From Patagioenas fasciata (taxonomy: Eukaryota > Chordata > Aves > Columbiformes > Columbidae), in NCBI RefSeq assembly GCF_037038585.1, contig NC_092560.1:63182049-63246048 (forward strand): DNA of 64,000 nt, in the 5' to 3' direction. The stretch's first letter is position 1; every line of letters starts with the position of its first letter. The notes under the pieces are model-generated. The model had not been told where the DNA came from and made no database searches. It was given only the letters and a program-made list of their open reading frames with translations. Shown in pieces: positions 12,601 through 24,600 of this stretch. Position numbers and translations under genes: made by a program.

Positions 12601-15600
12601 TTTTCTGTTTTGAAGTTTTTAGTAGTCACCTTGTCTTCAAAAAAGATTGCCACATGTAGCAGCAGTATTAGTATGGAACCAGTAGTTAGAGGTTGCAGTG
12701 GTCTGATTTTAATGTATTTCCTGCAGTGGTCCAAAATTCATTGTTTCGGGAAGAAAGTTGTCTGTCACTGATGCATGTGGTTGTGACACCCCTGGTACTT
12801 GGGGTCAGCAAAAACCTAGTGTTTGCGCCTATCCAAGATACACTTCTAAATTTGCTTAGCCACCTGAGCTGTTAATCTGCTTCTTTCTTGCCTTTACCCA
12901 AGTTTATTTTGGAACATTTGTGCAAGGTAACTATTACTGGAAGATATTGTAGGTATGTAATAAAATGCTTGTGTAAGAGGAATGGAAAATGAGTAAACCA
13001 AGATCATACTGCCAGTTGTAGGAGAACGGGTAAAGTGAAGAATGTATAGTAGTTAACTCTGGGCAGTTTTAGGTATTACATGTAGCATGCCAGCTACCCT
13101 TTTTTGGATTTGTGCAACTAGGAAATGTCAAAAGTAGTACTCACATCTTTAATTGCTTTGAGAAGGTGACTTGAAACAGTACTACCAACAAATAGAAATG
13201 CCAAAGGCTTTACACTAATGGTGCTGCAGATGACATCAAAATCAAAACTCACTTGACGAATTTTTATTCCAGGGCAATATTGGATCATCTAATTGGGGTC
13301 TTAACTTGCTTCAAGAGGAGAATGTAATTCCTGATATAATGGCACTTGCTCAACATTGTGAGGTTCTCTCTGTTAGAGGGTATGTGTATCTGATTTATAC
13401 ATCAAATTTACAGATGGTAGTTGTCGTAAGTTTTCATATAGGCTTACGTAATTTACCTTAATATAGTTTTGCACTTGGAAATCATTTATTAAAAATCATT
13501 GATGACTGAGTATCTATCTCAGTCCTGTACAATTGCTGAATCAGATAGGAAGTCTGAAAGAAGCAAATTAAACCTATGAAAAAAGGAGTACATGCTACTT
13601 TCCTCCTTTTTTAAAAAACAAATTGTTTCCTACTTATATTGCTGGAATTGGTATCCCATCTTTTTTATTCAATATCTTAATCTTTAAAAGCATAAATAGG
13701 TGGTCTTTTGCCTAATATGGCTATCACATTGTCTTTTAAAAAAAAAAAGGTACTTTTCTACTTTATGTAATCAGGCTCTGGTAATAATTAGTTTTTGTTT
13801 CTGAATAGTGTATTGTTCTCAGATATTTTAGTGCATTTGTTAAGCTTCCATTGATAGAAAAAAATAAAAAATAAAAAGCTACTTGGCAATTTCGTGAAGT
13901 TTCTGCTGGATTGTTTTGAAACTGTTTCCTTTCAAAAGAGAAAAGTTTAGTTACATTAGATGCTATTATTGTTGCTCTTTTTTCTATGTGTACATTAAAT
14001 ACAGAACCTGTGTCTACGTGCTTGGTCTAATAGCCAAAACTAAACAAGGATGTGACATTTTGAAGCATCACAACTGGGATGCAGTGAGACACAGTCGTAG
14101 ACAGCCTTGGCCAGTGGTTCCTGATGATATGGAACAGCTCTGCAATGAACTTTCTTCTGTGCCCAGCACTCTTAGCTTGAACTCTGAGTCTACCAGTTCT
14201 AGGCATAACAGTGAAAGTGAATCTGCTCCTTCAAGTAAGTAACAACAGCATAAAAAAACCTCAAACTGTTCTTACCAGCCTTTTGGGAGGATGAGGTTCA
14301 GACAAATGGTATGAATGTGCTATTGCAAGTAAAGAGAGTGCAAGCAATGGGACAGACTTACATGCATTCAGAGAGACATAGACAAGTGAGAGGGAAGAGA
14401 ACAGTGTCTTAGGTTTGCATATGGTGTAGAAACAGAAGTTTTAACATCAGGGTAAGTTACTAATTCTTATGTCAAGTCCTGGCAACTTGCTGCAATACGC
14501 TGCAGAAATTTCTGTGCTTAGGTATAAAGATACATTTACTTGGTTGTCCTCAGAGGAGTATTCTAGACTATAAATACATATATTCTGTGTATATATACTC
14601 ACACAGAGAATATTGCTATATTTGAATTCTTGTATATTTTGAATATCTAATAGATTTTAATTTTGCTATGGATATTTCGAATTTAAATCCAGAAATATAC
14701 CATATTTAGATATTAAAGGAGCGCATTGCTTGTGATCCTAGTAGCTGGATATTTGCATTGAAATAAGATAGTCTGGCTTTTCTTTTGAAGCAGTGAGACC
14801 TTTAGCTCAGGTACTCCTCAAGATACTTAATTTACAGTAAATTGTTTAGTCTTCCACTTTGGCTTCTATAGAATTGTGTGCTTTTTCGCAACAAGTTTAT
14901 ATACTTTAAAGAAATGTCCATTTTCAGTGACAAACTCTCATATAATTTCAGGTATGTTCATCATGGAGGATGACCGTTTTGGTAGTACTTCTACTAGTAC
15001 GTTCTTCCTAGATATTACTGAAGATACAGAACAAATATTCTATGACAGACCTGGACCTTCAAAGGACAAAGACCGTAGTCCCTTTCCTTTTTTTTCTTCT
15101 AGTAGACTTGTGAAAAATCGCATTCTAAACTCTCTTACTCTGCCTAATAAAAAACACAGAAGTAGCAGTGATCCAAAAGGAGGAAAGCTGTCATCATCTG
15201 ACAGTAAATCAGGCCTGAGGCGAAATCGTACAGTAACAGAACCTTCTGGTAGCATAGATTTTCCTCCTGGGGAAGAAATCAACCCTGTATTCAGAGTTCC
15301 TAAAATCCAGACTTTACGATTAGAAACTTCTTTTGTTGGAAGTAAGCACACGGAAGATACTGATAGTACCCCAAGTATTGGAGAAAATGATCTGAAGCTG
15401 CCAAAAGGTCTTGGAAGTGAAATTCACCGGGAAAACACAAGCAGAGAAAGGCTAATAGGGGATGGTACTACACAAACACATTTCAAGAGTCGTAGCTTAA
15501 GTTTTAATACAGATACCACAACAAGTGGGATTAGCTCAATGAGCTCTAGCCCTTCAAGAGAGACTGTAGGTGTGGACACTACAAATGCAGATACTGACTG

Positions 15601-18600
15601 TGGAAGTTTGAGTACTGTGGTAAGCACAAAAACAGTTAAACCAAGTCACTGTTCAACACCACAGCCTAACCACCTGCCTCTCTCAAAATCCAACTCTGTA
15701 TCCCTGGTACCACCAGGGTCTTCTCATACACTTCCCCGAAGAGCCCAGTCTCTTAAAGCTCCTTCTCTTGCTACAATAAAAAGTCTTGCTGACTATAACT
15801 TCAGCTACACAAGTTCTCGAGATGCCTTTGGCTACGCTACACTAAAACGCTTACAACAGCAGAGAATGCATCCCTCACTGTCTCACTCAGAAGCCCTAGC
15901 ATCTCCAGCCAAGGATGTGCTGTTTACTGACACTATTACCATGAAGTCTGGCAGCCTGGATTCTCGGCTAACCCCAAGTCGGTAAGAGGTTATTATGTGC
16001 TCAGTTCTTACTTCAAAGCTCTAAGAGCAATTAAAGGAAAGTATTGTTCTAATGTTTGGGTTTTTTCCCACCTTCACCTGAAAGTGACAGGATGATTCAT
16101 AACTTCATTGAAAGCAGTATCATTGTCAAGAGAATAATGTAATATAATGAGAATTCTCAACTTTGTAAGTGCTGTCAGAGAAGCACAGCTTTCACAGCCC
16201 CTTTTTCTCAGCCCCTTTAATGCTGTTAGTGACAAAGGAAACTGTATCCTTTTATCTCATTTGTTTCCTCTTTAACTCTTTAATATTTAAATGCAGTTAT
16301 ATTGCTAATGTTACTAAATTTGCAATCACACAAAATTGTCCATATAGTCAGAACTATATTTCAGAACAGAATTTTCTTGATGACAGTTAGTGAGGTTTTA
16401 GGACAGGGACTCCTGCCAAGATGCTGTATTCATGTTCACTATGGCATTGAGGCCAGTGGTGAGATACTGGTACCACTGTTATGAATGTGAGTTTGGCTGC
16501 TTAGCTACAACAGAGCAAAGATTTTACTCATAGTGTTTATTTTTAGAGGGCAATGTCACCTCTTTATTTTTGCATAATACTAGATGTTCTTGAAGACTAA
16601 TTGGACAGTTACCTAAGAAATCTAGCTCTTGATATTGATACCGTTCCCAGCAGCTGCACTCAGTGCTTAACGACTTTCTCTTAAAAGCTCTTCTACCAAG
16701 TTTTTCCTTTCAAATCCTCTTTTAGTTAGTGCATTGGATTTTCACATTACTAGTGAAAGGGAAAAGACGCACTCTTTCTCTATTCTTCCCTGAACATCTC
16801 TCACATGAGAGGAAGGTGAGAAGCTACCAGCACATTAGACATGCCCAGTCCCTGAACTGCCACATACCCAGTTGAGTGTATATAGTGCCTGTTTATTACT
16901 ATTCATTTTTGTCCTGATTAAGAGCAACATTTATTGGTTGATATTCTACTCTGATTCTGCAGAGGTGCTGTAAAAGATAAGTTTTGTTGTCTTTGTTCAA
17001 TTAAGTTAGAACTAGACTGAGTGTGCTGATTATATTAAGGATGATTCAGTAGTTAAGCTACGCTATCCTGGCAATCGGAAGTGCTGCACCAGTCCTGTGC
17101 TGGTGCAGAAACAAACTGGTGTCATTTTAGTAGCAGTACACATTCTGTTCTGGCTCTAGCGATGTACCGTTCCTTGCAGTCATGCCCCTGATAGGCAAAA
17201 CAGCTTCCCTGCAGTGGACATTAATCCTGAGTCTCTGCATGCGATACTAACAGGTGCTTAGTTGTTCTCTTGTGTCAGTGGTTAGGCTCAAGGATTTGGG
17301 CTGACCTTTTTAACATGGAACTGAAATGGCCAGAGTGCTCCCATCTCTCAGAAGGTTAAAAAATTGCAGGTATGCATATTACAAGAGATTACCAGATTGT
17401 GCTGCTTACTAATGTGATTCATTGGAAAGACTATGATATAACTAGTATATGTGTTTTTCTTACTAGCTACAGCTGAATGTCTGAACTGAATAATTGTCCT
17501 TTTAATTTCAGAGTATGTTACAGCTTCTTTCTAAATATTATCCTTAACTGCTGTTTAAGTAATAAATTGGAAAGAAACATTGTCCTTTTTGTCTGCCAAG
17601 GCTAGTTTTCTGTCAGTCTTCAGAAAAACATGCTTGATTCATGCTTCATTGACAGATTAATGGGTTCATAGCAACCAACAGCTGTAAATTGATTTTTGTG
17701 ATGTTTCCAGTTGGTCTTTTCATTCAAAAGGTTGAAAAACTTATTTCTTCGCATAAATTATTTTATGGGGCTAAATTTTCTACCTCTGTCTTTAAAGACC
17801 AATGGAAAATATTAATGTTCATGTTTCAAATCATGATCAGGGTTTTCACCCTGTCATCTGCAGACATGCTTTTATGAAAACTTACCAGTGTTCATCACTA
17901 CTAATGAATATCTTCTAGCTTTTCCAGGAAAAGCAGGGACAACTTTTTGGGATTAACACTTCTCTCTGCAATTTTATGTAGAGAGTAACTGTAGAATGCT
18001 TTATTATTAAATAATTTGTAACTTTTTTGGGCTGCAGAATCCTAGAATCATTTAGATTGGAAAAGACCTACAAGGTTGTCAAATTCAACTGCTAATCTTG
18101 CATTGCCAAGTCCACTACTAAACCATGTCCTTAAGTGCCGCATCTACATATAATTTAAACACCTCTAGGGATGGTGACTCCACCGCTTCCCTGGACAGCC
18201 TGTTCCAATCCCTGACAACCCTTTCCGTGAAGAAATTTTTCTTAATAGCCAATCTAAACCTCTCCTGGCACAACTCGAGGCTATTTCCTCTCATCCTTTT
18301 AAAGTATGGCTTGACTCTTCTTGTAAGTCCAGTGCTACTGTCATTAGCAAGGGTCAGAATTATTTAGTAGCAATAAAAATGTTCATATCCTGTAATTTGT
18401 GTTCTATGCATTCCCATTGCATAATAGTGTTTTGAACCTTGCATGGTCAAACCTTGATAAACTAATTTCATCTCAGTATAAATCTGTTAAACCTGTTAGG
18501 GATAAGAAGACATTTTAATTGCCCATCTAAACCATAAAAATGATAGAAGATTATTTTGAAGGCAGAAAGTCAAGAAATCAAATATTTACTGTTCTTTACC

Positions 18601-21600
18601 TCCCATTGTATAATTATTTGCACTAATATGATAAAAATTTACTGTTCCTGAGGTGTCTCTTTACTAGGAATCTTTAATCCACATCATAGAGACAATCCAT
18701 ACCAGTTGATAAGCAGAAAACATTTATAGGTTTTTATCTTCAATGAGATATAAAATGTCAGGTGGACAAACATTAAATTTCCATCATCAGGACTCTAATT
18801 AGCACTGAAAACTTACTCTCGAGCCTCCCCTTTCCTATCTTGTTTTCCCAGCCTATTTCTTTGTTCTCTGGGTTGCTTGTAACAAACAGCTCTGCTCACT
18901 GTGCAGATTCAAGTTTGTTCATTGTGCATTCTTTCTCCATACTTGAGTGATCTGATGGATGGCTCTTTTAGAGTACAGGAAAAAAATGTTCCTTTTCTGC
19001 ATCGCTGGTTCCTTAGCAGGCTCAAGCTCTGTGTTTGCAGGGATGTGCCTGCTCAGCTCAGATTTTATGAAAATACAGGGAAGCTGTATTCAGTGTATAG
19101 GCACATTTCAAAACAGGACAGTTAGCAGTTTAAAAGCCTGGACCTTTACTGATCATGTCTGGACTGTAAATCTTCAGAACCTGGTAACCTTGTAAGTTCC
19201 ACCCTGCTATCTTTCAGATCCCTGTTCCAGGACTTTTAAAGAAAAAAAACTTTTACCCAAGGAATGGCCAAACTGTGAATTGTAGTATGAGACAGAAAAA
19301 AGCAATGAGCCTGTAGTTGTAATTTCATAGAGTAACAAGCTCTGGATACTACAGTGGGATGATGAGGATAGTCTTTGTGTCAGCAATCCTTCTTTCTTTT
19401 AATGTTTCAGAATGAGAGACATACCAAGATTGTGATTTATTATTTCAATATTACAGGTTCATGAAAGCTTTAAGCTACGCTTCATTAGATAAAGAAGATT
19501 TATTAAGTCCTATTAACCAAAACACACTTCAGCGTTCCTCTTCTGTTCGCTCCATGGTTTCTAATGCTACATATGGTAGCTCTGATGATTACATTGGCCT
19601 TGCTCTTCCAGTGGATATCAATGAAATATTTCAGGTATGTATGTGATAACCTTCTGGGTTCATTTCCATTTTCATACTGATGGATAGTCAGCTGTTGCAT
19701 TTTCACTGGAAGAGATGAGATGGAGAGAAAAGAGGAAAAATGCATAGGGTTTATTTGAATGCATTTTGGAGAACAAGAGTTTCTTTTTGCACAGAATCTA
19801 ACCCTATTTACAGAAAATCGCTAGTCTGTTTTGTACTATTAGGCAAATAGTGATACAAACTAGGTTAGTAGAGTGTTAAACAATGGTAGCATAAACATGC
19901 CGTTGTAAGATTTTTAGTTGACAGCTAGCTTTTACACTAAAATTAGTGCAGTCTGTGGACATTTTTTAATACTTCTTTAGGCAACTAATTAATATGTTCA
20001 TTTGTCAATTATAAATGATGTGCATAGTCACACAGTTAACTTCCTGCTACTGTGATGTTAATAAAATACTACTTTATTTGTATGTATATAATCATAGTAT
20101 TAAATTATATTGTCTTTACTTAACCTCACAGATATATGTATTGAAGTTAAAACAAATTATTTTCTTTTAAGTGTCTTATCAATTGCCTTCCTCTTTCTAC
20201 TTGGTTTAAACACACTGATGCATCACAGGGTTTGATATTCTGTTACTTAATTATCAAAAACAGGACATGGTCTGTGTTAAAGGTAATTTGGTGGGCTTCC
20301 TTATCTTTAGTTTACTTAGTTTTTGCCTTTCAAACCTAAAGTACTTTCTTAATTAATCTCAAAAAATTACTAAAGCTGGAGCAAAGGCAAGATTTGCTGT
20401 CATACCTACTGCTATTCCACCTTTATGAAATGGCTAATTTTTCTTTCTTCATGGTCCTTGTGGCATATCTGTGTTGCCTCATATATTCTCTCTCACCTCT
20501 TTTTTGTAGAGTTGTGGCATGTCTTCACTTTACAGCTTCTTACAGACAACATTTTAGATGTCCTGTGTGTTTTTGCACTGTTCTCCAGAGATCTTCAGTA
20601 GTGTATAGTGATATGGACAGATCATTAAAAGTCACTTCTGGGTCACTGGTTTCCTTACAGCCTATCGCCACTGTTTTAACATTTACTGACTTTTCATCAG
20701 CCTTCCATAATAAATATTCATTTACAAATGTATGTTTTTTCTCACTTTTCTTTACTACTCACGAGCCATTCTTCATTTCCTCCTCTAATTAGATCTTTTT
20801 CCTGAAGTGAAAAATGGACAACGCTTTATTTCATCATAAAATCTATTTTTCCTTAGTGTGTAGTTACCACCTGTGCTACTCTTAATTTTCACTTGAATTA
20901 TCCAGGTAAAGGAAACTCCATATTTCCAGAAGAAAACTTCACCTCCATTTGATGACCGTGGAACCAGGGTCTTTGCACCTGATGCAGGAGGTACTGGTTT
21001 TGTTCTTCTTGTGTACCTTTCTGTTATTTATTTGGACATTGGGTGGTGTCTTGGTTTCTTTGATTTTTTTTTTTTCTATTTTTTCTTTTTTTACAGAAAG
21101 GGTTATTTTTAGCTGTTAAGTTTTGAGAGCTATGTTCTGGATTCAGGCTAGCAGGTCACTACTTCCCTCTTCTATTTAGTTTGAGATAATGTGATGTTAC
21201 TTCAAAACAAAATAAGCTTAATCTTGTGCTAATAAGCAGTGGGGGAAAGTCTACACATCTTCGATTATAGTATGAGCTAATGCTAATTGATTATTGAGCT
21301 GTTACATTTTTACTTTCCTTCAATTACATGTGAATTTATAGGAACCAATAAAGGTGTTAGGTGTATATTTCAGAAAGTAAATTTTGTCTTTCTATGATGT
21401 TGCCATGACAGTTGATCAGCAGAGGTGACGACACATGATACAAGAGAGTTGCAGGTGCTCTGTAATGCCTGGCGTTTTCTGGAATGTACTTTCTTTTTTA
21501 CTCCAGAGTAGTCAGAAACCTGTAGGATGTCAATGTGTGTCTTTTCAGTAGGACAACTGGAAAAGATGCATTGAAACTGGTCCTAAAGTAGTGTAGGATA

Positions 21601-24600
21601 GCTGTTGTCTTGCCTGCTGGTTAATTGGAACTTTTTTACAAGCACTTTTTACATCCAAAAAGACACACCTTACTGATTTTTTTTTTTTCCTTTTATCAGT
21701 GTAATATATAAAGTTGATTTTCCTGAAAGTGTGTTTCTGTAGTTTGCTACGTTTTAGCATAAAGTAACTCTTGTCAAAAATTGTATTTGTTGGTATTTTC
21801 GACGCAGGAAAGACCATGTCACTAAAGTGTCTTTGGCTTGTTTCTGCATTGTTGAGTCTAGTTTACTCTTATTACAGGCACGAAGTCATGGTTTTTTTAA
21901 ATTGTGTTTGTGTTCATTGGTGCACATGTCATTTAAACATTTGTTATGTTGTTGTACTAATCTTGTTTGATATTATGAAAATTGGTAACATGTTAGTGTT
22001 ACACGGGTATTGATATCATGTCAGGATTTACCACCTATCTTCTTACAGTATGTGTGTACAGCTTTAGAAGTTGAATTCTGTCCTTTGTAATGTTTTGCTA
22101 CATAGGGTAAGCCAAGACTAAAATGTGATGTCTATTTTGCAAATGGGAGGTTAACCACTCAAAAAAAAAGTTTCTAGATCTTCCCATACATACCCTCCCC
22201 AGCCTTAAAAGGCTTAAGAGGGAAAATGTAATTGAAATAATATTGGTTGCATGGTTTGTCTTTTTCTGATGTCTGATTGCTTATCCTCAGGTCTTCCATC
22301 AGGTACAAGTGATGTTGTCAAAAGCCCTTTCCAGATGCTCCGACAGCAGATCAGTCTCACAGAAATAATGAATACCAGCCGTTCGGATGCCTCTCAGTTT
22401 TTAGAAGATACAGAGGATACGGGGCTACAGGAGCACACAGATGAGAACTGCCTTTACTGTGTCTGTATTCAAATACTGGGATATCAGCCTAACAACAAAG
22501 TGAACTCTTCATATAGTCGTACAGGTTAGTGTGGGGACGTGTGATAGAACTAAATTAAAATAATGGCTTTTGTTAATTTTTTAAAATTGATGAATCTGTA
22601 AGGTTGTTCTTTTTTCTTACTGACTTTGAAATTACTGACCTTGAAGTTAATTCTCCATGATAAGCTCACTGTGCAAGCAGTGGTATTTCTACGGTCATTT
22701 CCAGCTTTTCAATTTCTGCTGGTGTTAGTATGTCTATGTGCAAACGTTGTGGGTTTGTTTTGTTTTGTTTTTTTAAATCTTCCTTAGAGCTTATCAAAAT
22801 ATAAAATCTGAAGCCATAGTTAGTACCTGAAGTCTATGTCCTGAAAACTGTTACGTGCTGGCAAACTAATGAAAAGTCTGACTTCAAAGCAAATCTGTAA
22901 CATGAAGCAAAAGAAAGGAGATCTGAGGAGTCTGAAGTTGAGCAGTAATTTCTGGGTTTTGGTCACTTTTCTTCGTATTTTGAGATTCAGATCAGACTCA
23001 GAATTACTTTTTTCTAACCTCTACAGAGCTTGCCGTTACATGCCTTTTTGCAATGTCTGTAATAACAAGATAATCCAGTCATGGATGCTTAGTAGGAATT
23101 GTCATCGTTTTACAACGGTGTTGCACATTCAGTTAGTAACACATAAAGAGTACTGTTGGCAAGGGGGATGATGTACAAAATGTAAGGAACAGCCCGAAGA
23201 GCTGAGTTGGAACTTGAGTTTGGTATCGAGAAGAGATGGATGGCAAACAAAATCACAGTTGTACCCTTCCAGTACCATAAAGAGGTTACAGGTGCAGCAG
23301 AGCACACAACCAGGGGAAGGGAGACCACAAACACATTCTGTAGGAATAGAAATTCCCCTTGAAGGTAAGGGGAACTCTTTGCAGTGTGACCTGATCTCAC
23401 TTTGAGAGTCAGCTGTTCTCAGCCATTGGTTGAACTAGGTGGTCTCCACAAGTCCCTTCAGACCCATGTTTTCCATGGTTCTGTTGACTGCACAACAATT
23501 AACTTTCAATTTTATATTCATCATCTAAATGCTGAAGTCCATGGATAGTGAAACCCCGCAGAAGAATCTTTACTTGCCATGTCTTTCCACTGACGAAGCC
23601 AGAGCCCTTTTTATGACACCTGTGATAACTGTATGATCAAAAAAGTTACGGGTATGCAAGAGCATCTTTATCATGTTATGTGCAATAGAGCACAGACATA
23701 TCAATAAGAGCTCTATGTGTTATTACAGTTTTTAGACTTCTGTCGATGTCAAAAGGAGATGATTACTTTCATTCAAATATTTTAAGATTTTTTTAAAAAA
23801 TCATTTTTATACATTTTGAGTATGATTTGTCTAAAATCCAACATCTAGTTTCCAGCTGGTGTATATTCACAGTACGTCGTGCATCGGTGTCTTGCGTGCT
23901 TAGGATTGTTGAAAAATAAGAAAAGCATTTAAAGTGAGGAAAAGTGTGAATAATAAAGATGCATCATCTTATTTATGTCAGATTTTTCAGACATTCCATA
24001 TACTGACTGGTGTGGGCAGACCATACACAATCACTTAGATGTGCATTCCTCCAAATTTTCTGGAATTTCAGGCTGTAGTGATGCAGTATCCCATGGTTCA
24101 GCTGGCAGCACCAAGAGTACAGAGCTTGTATTAGGTAAGTTTGAAAGCCTTATGATTAGTAGAGACTATAACTCTTAAAGTATTTTTTTTAGCTATTGTG
24201 GAAAAATAATATTTTATTTATACGTACTGAAACAAAGTAATGCTCATTTCCATTATTATTAAAAAAAAAAAAATCTGCCTTTGGATGATTTAATCAGTAT
24301 ACAGGAAGGCAGTTGTGTTGTCCAGGGTTATCACAAATGGGAGAATATACTTTTAAACTCTTCTCATTTTGCTATAAGGCATTTCCACAGGTTATTAAAT
24401 ACCTCTGTGTCTGTCATTATAAGCAAATTGATTGCCTCTTTTCAAAATAAAATAAAATACAATTTCTATAAGGAAAAAGACATTTTCTAGGCTTGTATTT
24501 TACATTTTGAATTATCATAAATTCTTATGAAGCATCTGGAAATGGAATAGGTAATCACTCAGTTTGCGACATGATTTAGTGGTAGAGACAGCACTGTAGT

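Noticed and set aside
14574..14615. Near-palindromic AT-rich stretch (TATTCTGTGT ... ACACAGAGAATA) in a RICTOR intron.
   Set aside because: Arms have a bulge and the region is generally AT-rich, so it is weak compared with the two perfect inverted repeats reported.
20394..20792. 132-codon plus-strand frame in a RICTOR intron.
   Set aside because: No recognisable domain, no splice context linking it to RICTOR, and AT-rich hydrophobic composition typical of chance frames.
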